NCBI GenBank assembly: GCA_965112735.1
Contig: OZ218957.1
Location: forward strand, 1,922,001-1,986,000
Direction: 5' to 3'
Source of the DNA: Phaeosaccion multiseriatum
Taxonomy: Eukaryota > Ochrophyta, other classes
Length of the DNA: 64,000 nt
Shown one piece after another: positions 1 through 12,000 of this stretch. The translations under genes and the position numbers were made by a program. The first letter of the stretch is position 1; every line of letters starts with the position of its first letter. A model generated the notes under the pieces. That model had not been told where the DNA came from. It saw nothing but the letters and a program-made list of their open reading frames with translations, and made no database searches.

Positions 1-3000
1 TCATGGAGATGGCAAAAGCATGCATTGGGGAAGCAGGCATCGAGCTCGACGCTTTGAGGCCTTTGATGGAGGCTGGGCTGGACTCCATGTCTACGGTGGA
101 GCTTCGGAGTCGACTCCAAGCTCGCTTCGGCGTGTCCGTCCCCAACGACGTGCTTTTCAGTCACCCCTCAATCGTAGCACTGTCTACCTGGCTGGAAGCC
201 TTGGTGATGGGATCTGAGGAGGATGATGAGGGTGAGAGTGAGTCGATTGGATACCAGAGGGGCGACATGAAGGCATCGTTAGCGGTGGTGGGCATGGCCT
301 GCCGCTTGCCAGGTGGTTCGAACAGCCCAGAGGAGTTTTGGGCCATGCTTAGCAATGGCAAGGACTGTGTCCAGCCTGCTCCGCTCGACCGCTGGGCGAG
401 CAAGGAGGAGGATGAGCAGCAGTGGCAAGGAAGCTTCATCGACGGCGTGGAAATGTTCGATCCATCTGTGTTCGGCATATCCAGCCCTGAGGCTTCTGCC
501 ATGGACCCACACCAGCGGGTGATGCTGGAGGTGGGACTGGAGGCGCTTGTGACTGCGGGCTATACCAAGCAAAGCCTGAGTGGCAGTCAGACCGGAGTGT
601 TCGTGGGCATGAGCGGCAGTGACTGGGGATCCCTCGGGGAAGGCTCATCCTCGACAGGCGCGTATAGCACCATGGGCGCAGCCGGGGCAAGCGTGTCCAA
701 TCGTCTGTCGTACACGCTCGGACTGCAGGGCCCGTCCATGACCACTGACACGGCGTGCTCGTCCTCTCTGGTGGCCCTGGACAGCGCTTGCAGCAGCTTA
801 CGCATGGGCAAGTGCGACGCAGCCGTGGTGGGCGGAGTGAATCTGTTGCTGGGCACGCAGAGCTTCGAAAGGCTGAAGGGAAGTGGTTTCTTATCGCCCG
901 ACGGGTACGTGCGCTTATGTGTGGAGTGCTTTCATTCCTGTTTGTGTTCACCCCTCTTCTCCCTTTGGCCATCGCCTCTCTGGCAAATCGCACAGTGAGA
1001 ACGACTTGAGTGCCTTACCAAGTCAACTTATCTCACCCCATCCCACAATTCCCATGCCCTTCTCAGGCGCTGCAAGACGTTCGACGCGTCGGCAAACGGA
1101 TACGTGCGTGGTGAAGGATGCGGTGCCGTTGTGCTGAAACTTTTGGATGACGCCCTCGCTGCCGGAGACACGGTCCTCGCTGTGATTGAGGGCTGTGCCG
1201 TGAACCACAACGGAACCAGTGCCCGCCTCACGGCCCCCAGCCCCGCCGCCCAGCAGAGACTCATCGAGGCGACGCTGCGTGAGGCCGGTCGAGAGGGCTC
1301 CGAGGTACGCATCGTGGAGGCACACGGCACGGGCACATCTCTCGGCGACCCAATCGAGATGAGTGCTCTCAGGGCCACGTACGGAAAGAACCGTGACGAG
1401 TCTTTCCCGCTGGTAGTGGGTGCGGTCAAGACCAACATTGGCCATCTGGAGGGTGCGGCGGGCATTGCCGGGCTCATCAAGGCCGTCTTGATGCTGCAGC
1501 ACCGCGCCGTGCCCGCCAACCTTCACCTCGAGAGCGTCAACCCGGAGCTGGACATGGACGGCTTCCCCGTGCAGCTCCCGTCGGTGATGGTGCAGCTGGA
1601 GGACGAGGGAGATATGTTGGTGGGGGTGAGCTCATTCGGGGCGGGAGGAACGAATGCACACGTGCTGCTGAGGAGCCATGGGGAGAAGAGTGAGGGTGCG
1701 CCAGGCCCTAATCCGGTGCAAGCAGAGACTCCAGTGGCGTTCTTGTTCACTGGGCAGGGTTCGCAGTACGTGGGCATGGGCAGGGAGCTGTACGAGAAGG
1801 AGGGCGTGTTCCGCGAGTGCATACAGCGGTGCAGCGGACTTCTCATGGAGCGGGCCTGGCTGGACAAGTCTGTGGTGGAGCTCATGTACCCTACCGCCGC
1901 TCAGGACGGGAAGGAGGAGCAGGAGAAGACTGCACAAGCGCTGCTGAAGGAGACACGCTACTGCCAGCCGTGCCTGTTTGTGCTGGAGTATGCCCTGTGT
2001 GAGCTGTGGAAGTCGGAGGGCGTGGAGCCTTCCATGGTGATGGGCCACAGCCTGGGCGAGGTAGTGGCGGCGTGTGTGGCCGGCGTCATGTCGCTGGAGG
2101 ACGGGCTGATGCTGTCCGCCAAGAGAGGGGCCGCCATGCAGGCCTGCCCCGAGGGCGATGGAGTGATGTTCGCAGTGAGGGCAGGCAAGGAGGCGACTTT
2201 GGCAAGCATCGACGCTGCGGGGGGGACAGGCGAGGTGGTGCTGGCGTCGTCGAATGGACCGAGCGCGAGCGTGATCTCTGGGGCGCGCAGTGCTGTGGAC
2301 AAGGTGGTGGAGAAGCTCACAGCCGATGGGGTGGGCTGCAAGGCCCTGGAGGTGTCGCACGCCTTCCACTCTCCTCTGATGGAGCCCGCTGTACGTGCGC
2401 TGGAGGAGGCTCTGAGGCAGGTGTCATTCAGCGCCCCACGCATTCCCCTGGTGTCCAACGTGACGGGCGAGGTGGTGAAGGCGGAAGAGGTTTCCCAGAA
2501 GACGTACTGGGAGCAGCACATGCTCTCTCCTGTGCTGTTTGCAGAAGGTATCCACACGCTGGTGGAGCACTTGATGAGGGACAGGAGGGGCTTGAATGTT
2601 GTGGAGGTGGGGCCCAATGCCGTGTTGAGCAGCATGGGAGCCAAGTGCGAGCATCGGGAGGGGCTGGTGTGGGTCTCTACTCTAAATAGAGGACAAAACT
2701 CCAACGAGGCATTTCGAGCGGCCCTGAGTAAAGTGATTGGCCGGGAGCACGTGGAGCTGTATCGGACACGCAGACCGTTTCCTTGGTACGATGTCAGGGG
2801 TAGTGGCAGGAGGAAGAAGAGAGGAAAGGGCATTGTCAAAGCTCTTCCCCCAGCGACGGCTTGGGAGGAAAGAGGAGGAGTGAGGCTGTCGGTGGAGCAG
2901 CACCCGTACCTTGCAGATCACGCAGTCAATGGTGGAGTGGTGTTGCCAGCGGCCGTCATGCTGGCAATTCTCTATGACACGCGCTGCTGCAGCACGTCAG

Positions 3001-6000
3001 GGGCCGGGGGTGAAGAGGGTGGTGGTGAGAGGACCATTTGCGACGCGGAGTTCGTTCGCTTCTTCCCAGTGAAGCAGTCCGAGGCTCAAGCTCTCGTAGT
3101 GTGCGACGATGTGTCTGGTAGTGGCAGGAGTGGCAGCGTCTCCCTGTGCAAGCCCGACAAGAAGGAGCTGCCCTACATGACAGCGAAGCTCGTGAGCGAC
3201 AGCGAGAGCGAGAGCCCTCCGCATGTACATAACGACATACACGCGCTATGGAAGGCTTGCCCGGACACGGTGGACGCCAGTCTGCTATACGAGGAGCTGG
3301 AGCGGCACACGGGCAGCCGCTTCGGCCCTGCCTTCCGGAACATTGTTGAGGCAAAGGCGGGCGACGGCGAGATGGTCGGGCGCGTACGGGTGCAAGGAGT
3401 GGCGCCGTTCGCTTTCGACCCCACGGCGCTGGAGAGCTGCTTCCAAATAGCGGGTCTGCTCGGCGGCGTCGCAGCGTTTGTGCCCACCAAGCTACGACGC
3501 CTTGTTGTGCTAACAGAGGCTGTGGGGCCGCAATTGCTGTGCCATACAAAGCTCATCGACAGGACTGCCACCAGCATCACCGCGGACATGGTGACCATGT
3601 CCCCTCGAGGAGAGGTGTATTGGAGAGTGGACGGACTGGTGCTCATGCAGCTGCCTCAGAGTCCGAATGCATGGCTGAAGCTGAGTGTGTACCACACTGT
3701 CTTCGCAGCCCCCGTAGAGTCTCCGGAGACGCCTCTGTCAGTAGCTGCAGCGGCAGCCGTGCCGTCGCGTCGCGTGTGCGTGCTAGGAATGGACAAGGAG
3801 ACGGAGGAAAGCATCGGCGTGCCGTGCGCTGACCTGGCTGAGGCTGATGTCGTGGTTGACGCACGACAGTCCGTCGAGGAGGCTGCCGAGCTGCTGCTCA
3901 AGTGTGTGGAGGCAAGCCGTGTTGGGCAAACTCTGAAAGCCCTCGTGTGGCTGGTCGTGCAGGCACCGCACACGCGGCAGGAGAAGGCACAGGAGGAGCG
4001 AAGAGCTTCCCCATCTCTCATGCTGGGATTGACTTGTGCTGCGCGCTGCGAGAACCCCTTTCTACCAATCTACTGCTTTCTGCTTCCTCCCGGCATGCAG
4101 CTCTCGGTCGGGTGGCAACACGTCCTTCCCTACATGCGGATGGAGAGGTTACCCGCAGACAAGGAGTGGCATCTCCTCCCAGGCACCGCTGCTCCCACTA
4201 CTCACGCGTGGCGTGTGCCTCGACTGCAGCTGCTGCCGAAGGAGCAGGCCGTCACACCGGAGGAACGTGCCGCGCCCGCCTTCCAGCTGCAAGTGGACCG
4301 CCCCGGGCAGCTGTCCAGCCTGCGCTGGCACGTGCTTCCTCGCTGGCCCTTGCAGGAGGGCGAGGTGCGTCTGGAGATCCACGCCGTTTCGCTGCACTTC
4401 AAGGACTTGCTGCTGGCCATGAGCATGTTGCCTGGGTTCCACCCCGTGCTGGGATTGGAGGCGGCAGGACGTGTCATCGAAGTGGGAGCAGGCGGAGAGG
4501 GGAGCACCCAACAGCACTGCATGTACTCGGTAGGCGACGAGGTGGTGAGCATGACCATGACCGCGGCCTCCAGTGACGCGCGCTACTCGCTGATGGGCAC
4601 AGAGGCCATCGCCCCCGTGTGGAGTCTGCGGCCCAAGCCGGCCAAGCTTAGTATGGTGGATGCTTCTGGCTTCTACGGTGTGACGGTGACGGCCTACTAC
4701 GCACTCATCGTGAAGGCCCAGCTGCAGCCCTCCGACACTGTGCTCGTGCACTCCGCAGCGGGCGGTGTAGGGCTGGCTGCGGTCCAAATTGCCAAGCACA
4801 CCGGCGCCACCATCATCGCCTCGGCCGGATCCGTAGCAAAGCGCGAGCTGCTGCGAGAGAGCTATGGTGTAAAGAACGTGATTGATTCCCGCGCACCCTC
4901 CAAGTTCGTCGATGAGATTCGACGCGTGACGGGAGGTAGGGGGGTGGACGTGGTGCTGAACAGCATCGCCGGGGAGGGCATGGAGCAGAGCTTGAAGGCC
5001 ATGGCTCCGCTCGGGCGCTTCGTGGAGATTGGCAAGCGCGATATTCTAAGCGACAACACGGTGCGCATGGGAGGCCTCAAGGAAAACGTGTCTCTCTTGA
5101 GTGTGCACATTGACCTGCTGATGGAGTCTCACCCGGAGGTGGTGCAGCAGCTCGTGTCAGACTGTCAGCAGCTGCTGGAGGAGGGGAAGCTCTCTCCCGT
5201 GCCCACGACTGCCTTCGCCGCAGCCGATGCGACGGAGGCCTTCAAGCTGATGCGCATGGGGTCGCACACAGGCAAGCTCGCCATCGTCATGACGGCGCCC
5301 GAGGGGGACGAGAAGAGCACTCCAACTCGCAATGTGCGTATACCTCCCTTTTTGTCCTCCTCTGTTGTGTTTGTCTGTATCCGGCGTTCCGGCGATTATG
5401 CTGAATGAGCTTTACTCATGTCCCACCCCGTCCCATCCTCCCCACCCATGACGCAGGCACGCTTCCTCCCGCAGCTCAGCGCCGACTGGACAGCCCGCTC
5501 GTCTCAAATCTTCCACAGTGCCGAAACGCTGGTAAGATCAGAGATGAGGACGTCAAGGGTAGCACTCACAACACCCTCCGCCAGAGTGGAGCAGTCGGTC
5601 ATTTGCTCTCTCTCACCTTTTAACTGTGCGGTCATCCGACAGCCTGCCTTCGCTCCATCTCTCTCTCCCTCTTGTCTCGTATCTCTCCTACGGCTGTACA
5701 GGTGGTGGCGGGAGGAGCGAGTCGGATGGGAATCTCCCTCGTGGAGTGGATGGTGACCAACGGGGCACGACACATCGTCCTGCTGGTGTCAAGGCCAGTG
5801 GGCAGTCTCTCCCGCTCCATACAGCTTCGAGTGGAGAATCTCCGCAAGACCGGCGCTCATCTGCTCGTGCGAAAGTGTGATGTGGCAGACGCGGGGGCCC
5901 TTGCCGCGCTCTTCAAGGAGGCATGTTCGCACCCGCCGCTCACGGGCATTTTCCACTTGTCCTCAGGCCACGAGACCACCACACCTGCCCGTGGGGAAGA

Positions 6001-9000
6001 AGCGACGTTTCAAATGTCAGATGTGAAGGCGATAGAGGCCGAGAATCTTCACCGCCTCTCTGCTGCCCCTGAGCACCGAGACCGAGTGCGCTACTTTGTA
6101 CTCTTCTCGTCTCTGGCAGCTGCTCACGGCAGCACCAAGCAGGCCGACGATGTGGGGGCACACGCCTCTCTTGGAGCGCTGGCGACGCACCGCCGGGCCA
6201 TGGGACTCCCTGCCATGGCCGTCAACCTTCCGTTGGTACTCGGGGCTGGCCTCTACGACGTGAGGCAATTGCGGCAGCGGCGTTCGGACTCGTCGGGCAC
6301 GGGGCTCAGCGGGGTTGAGGTTGAGCTCGTCTTTGCACACCTTCGGCGTCTGCTCCTGTACAACCAACATCTACCTGCAGAGATGAGCATCGATCGGCCG
6401 CTCTTGGACGCATATCGCAAGGCCAGCTCCAATGAGAGCTTGTACGATCTCGTGGATGAGGAAGGGCGTTTGCAGACACACACACCTATCTCTGCGAGAG
6501 AGACGCCTCAAGCACGCCAGCAGCCCCAGCACACAGGAGCGCAGCAGTTGTTGGAAGCCAGATTGGATGAGGAGAAGGAGCAGCATCGGAAAGTTTTCTC
6601 GGAGGGACACGCAAGGCTTGCTTCTGTAGTCCAGCCCGCTGTGGTGGCCCAAGTTGCCGCCCTGTTGGGAGCGGAGTGGCATGAGGTGGACCCAACGGCC
6701 AGCCTGCCCGAGCTTGGGCTGGACTCCCTGGCGGCGCTGGAGCTGGTGAACTGGGTGGGGGAGGAGTATGGTTTGACACTGTCTCAGAGCGAGCTTCTGG
6801 ACGGTGCATCAGCGAGCGATGTTGTCAACACGATCTGCTCAAGCGGAGGAGGGGGCATTGCTACTGTGTCTACACCTTCCAAGCTTTCGACTGTCGCAAA
6901 GTCGCCCCGGCAAGGCGTCAACTCTCCCGCCAGTTTTGCAGCCAATGAACCCGCCTCGCGTTCTGCCGTGGAGTCCGCTGTGGTGGCCCAAGTTGCCGCC
7001 CTGTTGGGAGCGGAGTGGCATGAGGTGGACCCAACGGCCAGCCTGCCCGAGCTTGGGCTGGACTCCCTGGCGACGCTGGAGCTGGTGAACTGGGTGGGGG
7101 AGGAGTACGGTGTGACACTGTCTCAGAGCGAGCTTCTGGACGGTGCATCAACGGGCGATGTTGTCAACACGATCTGCTCAGGCGGAGGAGAGGGCATTGC
7201 TACTGTGTCTGCACCTTCCAAGCTTTCGACAGTCGCGAAGTCACCCCGGCAAGGCGTCAGCTCTCCCGCCAGCTTTGCAGCCAATGCACCCGCCTCGCGT
7301 TCGGTCGTTGAGCCCGCTGTGATGGCCCAAGTTGCCGCCCTATTGGGGGCAGAGGTGCATGAGGTGGACCCAATGGTCAAGCTGCCCGAGCTTGGGCTGG
7401 ACTCCCTAGCGACGCTGGAGCTGGTGAACTGGGTGGGGGAGGAGTACGGTGTGACACTGTCTCAGAGCGAGCTTCTGGACGGTGCATCAGCGAGCGATGT
7501 TGTCAGCGCGATCACTGCGGACGGAAGTGCTCGAGAGAGCTACGCTGGAAACGGGTATCAGCGATCACGACAGCAATCGCTGCGCGCAACTGCAGTGCCT
7601 GAGCGAGTGGAGAAGGCGGCCCCTCTGTCCACACCTCCACCCACTCTCGCTTATACGAGCATTGCTGTGCCGCCCAAGCTGACAGTGGAGAGTACCCAGC
7701 GACTTCTGGCCGAGATCAAGCGCGCAAAGGGCGTGATTGCCTTCAGCGGAGGAAGCGCCACCGAGCCGTTCTGCCTGGGAGCGGATCTCGAGGGTGCGGG
7801 GGGCTTTGGTACCGACGCTATGGCGGAAACGCTAGAGAGCTTCCGACGGCTCCAGGAGGTGCTCAACGCGTACCCTTCTCCGATCATCGTGGTGGTGAAC
7901 GGCGCGTGCAGAGGAGGGGGCATGCTCTTCCCCTGCTGCTCGACCGTGTCCATTGCGGATAACGAGAACGCCTCCTTTGCCTTCCCAGAGATCCGCCGAG
8001 GGGGGCTGCCCGGCTTGGTGTCGGTGTCCGCTCAGCTGCGCATGACGAAAGCGCAAGTGACGAGGCTAATGTGCACTGCTGACGTCATTACTGCGGCAAG
8101 CGCACTCAACTTGGGGCTTGTTGATATCGTCACAGCCAATGAGGAGGAGGCGCATGTGGAGATGAAGCGCCTGGTGCAGCGCTTCCGTAGCATTCAACCC
8201 GACCTGCTCGAGCGCTGTGTGACGAAGTATCCATTGACCACCCCGGCGGAAGCAGCAGTGGAGATGGGCCGGTTCATGGCACCTCCTCCTCCCGCGCACG
8301 ATCCGAAGCTGGTGGAGGTGTCGTACAGGGGTGAAGGAGGGGGGGTGGCGGTGGTGGAGCTCACCGATCTGCAGCACTTTAATGCTATTTCTCGCAGCCT
8401 GTCCTCGGCCCTGTCCTCGGCCCTGGAGGAGGTGACCAGCAGCAAAAGGGTTCGCGCCGTGGTGCTGCAGGGGCGAGGGCGGCACTTCTGTACCGGAGCC
8501 AACCCTGCGGAATTTGCGGAGTCTCTTAAAACGCTCCCCGTGATGGCAGCTGCCCAGCTCGTCTTCGAGGTGTACGAGCCCTTTGCGCGGCTGTGTGAGC
8601 TCAAACTCCCCGTCATATGTGTGAGCCACGGCAAGGTATGAAGATGTTGGGCATCAAGCGGTGATGGTTGCTCTATTTCTCGCACGTTGTTGTGTTCCTA
8701 CGTCGATTCGCCGTCGCTGAAATGCCCTCCTCGTTCGCTCCTTGCGGTCTCTCTTGTGCACCAGGTGCTTGGAGGAGGGCTCGCCGCAATGCTGAACTCG
8801 GACTTCCGTATCGCAGTGGCGGGGAGCGTCTACAACTACGGAAACCTCCCGCGGGGTGTGTGCCCAGGCCTACTCCTGTCCCGTAACCTCGAGCGCACTG
8901 TAGGAGCCCCTGCCGCCATGGCGCTGTACCTCCGTGACGATGTGCTGAGCTCCAGCGACGCTCTCTCTGCCGGGCTCGTGCACGAGGTGTGCCCCACCCT

Positions 9001-12000
9001 ACAGGAGGCGCAGGATCGAGCTTTGGAGCTTGCTGAGACCATTTCCTCCTCTGCAAAGGGCGGTGTGGATCAGACGCTGATGCTCATGAGGCCAGACTTT
9101 GATCGGGCTCGCCTGGCAACGGAATCCCTGGTAAGCGCAACATGATCGCACATCTAGAGCTTCAGTCATCACCTCTGTACATTGCTCTGAGCTCCACGTC
9201 CTCCATCTAATCCGCGAATGTTTCTCTTGTCACGTGTAGGGCCTCGCCATGTGCGTGACTTCGGGAAAAGCGTTTTCGGACTCTTCGCAGTGGAGCTCGA
9301 CAGCTTTCCAAGAGGCTCTTCGTCGAAAGGGTAGGGAGGGGCTGGAGGCTCTGACCGCTCCTACTGCTTTGGTAGCGGAGAGAGGAGGGGCGGACACAGC
9401 ACCCCCAACACAGCAACTCCAGCCGCCAAGCCCCGGCCCACTCACCGCAGAGCCTGCTGTGACAAGCCCACCGCCAGAGCCTTCCACCGCCAGCAAGCCC
9501 ACACAGCCCCCCTTGGCTTCAGGGCAGGGAGGGAACCAGAGCCGGAGTAGAAGAGGAGCAGGGGGCAATGTCGGCATCCATGCCATGGAACTGTACGTGC
9601 CCAACCTGTCCGTCAAGCAGACCGACATGGAGGCTTTGTACGAGTGCCCCGGCAAGTTCACCGTCGGCCTGGGGCAGGAGGCGCTGGGCTTCTGCCACCC
9701 CTGCGAGGATGCTGTCTCCATGGCCATGATGGCGCTACACGGACTTCTGACCAAACATGGCGTTCGCTGGCAAGACGTGGGCAGGCTGGAGGTAAGACGG
9801 GGCAAGGTGTGCTCACAGTGAGAACAGCCATGCCAGCAGATGATACCGAAGGTGTGAGTGAGAGGGTTGTGTAAGAGAATGAGCTTAGTCGATGTCCCCA
9901 CGCGTGCTCCGCCTGCTCCTGCTGCTGCTAATCATCGCCCCGACCAGGTTGGCACGGAGTCCTCTGTGGACTACAGCAAGAGCATTAAGACATATTTGAT
10001 GCAGCTCTTCGACAACGCCGGGTGCAACGACGTGGAGGGCGTGGACAGCATCAACGCGTGCTATGGCGGGACGGCGGCACTCCTCAACGCAGCGGCTTGG
10101 TGCGGCAGCGAAGCCTGGGACGGGCGCTGGGCGGTAGTAATTTCTTCGGACTGCGCCTTCCTCCGCCCACCGCAAGACTTTTTGAACGGTGCTGCTGCTA
10201 TCGCCATTTTGGTGGGTCCAGAGGCGCCAGTGGTGCTGGAGCCCTGCCGAGCGACTCATATGACGCATAGTCACGACTTCTACAAGCCTGTTGGTAGGCC
10301 CGACCCCTACCCCTTTTTCCTTGCCAACGATGGAGGGGTCAGCGTGAAGCTGTACGAGGAGTCGCTCAGGCAGTGCCTCTGTCGCCTGCAGAGAGAGCTC
10401 CAGGCGCCGCTCGTTGGGGATGGCGGCGTGACAGACTACTTCGCCTTCCACTGCACCAGCACGTACCTGTGCAAGCGTGGCTTCAAGGTCCTAACCACGG
10501 GGGTGAAGGGACTGGGATTCGGTACGTTTGCCCGGAATTGTTGTCACAGACAGCACCCCCTTCTTGTCTGTGTGGCACATGCATGTTGTGCTCTACCACT
10601 CTCTTACTTGTCGCCCCATGCCAATGGCCTGTCTGTTTGTCTGTCTACTTCCTTTCTCATGTGAAACAGAGGCCAAGAAGGCGCTGTACGACGAGCGCTG
10701 CGAGCCATCCACCAGAGTCACCAAGCAGCTGGGGTCCACCTTCGCCGCCTCGGCGTATGTGAGCCTCTACTCGCTGTTCGTTAACGCGGAAGTGGACGGG
10801 CTGGACTTGCGAGACAAGCGCGTGTTGGTGTACTCGTACGGCTCAGGATCGGCCGCTACTCTGTACTCGCTCAAGGTACGGACTCCGCCAGCGATTAAGG
10901 GCGGAAGAGGCATGGGCATGATGGAGCGGCTGCGCCAGCGAGAGGTGGTGCATCCCGAGGTGATGCAGGCGAGCATGAGAAGGCGCGTGGAGTTGCTGCA
11001 CAGCGCAGACTACACGCTCGAGCCGGAGGGACTGCTGCCGGGCACTTTCTTCCTGCAGTCGGTGGATGCTGCGGGAGTGCGGTGCTACGCCCAGTATAGT
11101 ACACTGGGCGCCGACAGCCCCATCGTCCCCCTTGAGCAAGTCTCCGTGGCATTAGATGGTGAAGCTGTCATGCCACTTCCTCTGCGGCTGGCACCAGCTG
11201 CAGCGCCACCACGTCCCTCTGCATCGAAGCACATCGCCATTGTGGGCATGGCGTGCCGCTTCCCCGGGGGCGCTGACAGCCCTGAGCGTCTGTGGCAGCT
11301 GCTCTGCGAGGGCATCGATGCTGTCGGGCCCTTTCCCACAGACCGGTGGGGAGAGGTGGGCAGCGAACAGCACACGTATGCCAGAATGGGAGCGTTCTTG
11401 GACGACGCACATCTCTTCGACTACAGAAAGTACGGGCTCACGCATAGAGAGGCTGAGCACATGGATGTGAACCACCGCATAATGTTGGAGGTTGCGGACG
11501 CGGCCATGATCAATGCGGGTATGGGAGGCGGAGAGTTCTCAGGCACCAGCTCAGAGTCCAAGCACAGTCGCAGCTCCACGGGTGTGTTCGTGGGGTGCAA
11601 CAACGTCGAGTGGCTTCTATCCCAATGTATCGAGGGCCAGGGTGAGGGTGCGAAGCTGGGCGTTGCGAGGGTGCCAAAGACAGGGGCCTACACCCTGGTG
11701 GGCGGTGCTCCAAGCTTCGTGGCAAGCCGGCTCAGTCATCACCTCGGTCTCGGAGGGCCCTCTATGGGATTCGACATGGCCTGCTCGTCCTCCTTTGGTG
11801 CCATCCACGCGGCCGTATCGAGCTTGCGCAGCGGCGAGGTGACTGCTGCAGTGGTGGGCGGTGTCAACATCATGTCCTTGCCTTTCGCATTCGACTGGAT
11901 GGCCAAGCTGCAGCTACTGTCCAAGATTGGTCGGTGCGCTGCTTACGATATCGCCGGTGATGGCTACGCGAGGGGTGAGGGGTGCGGGGCGGTCGTGCTG

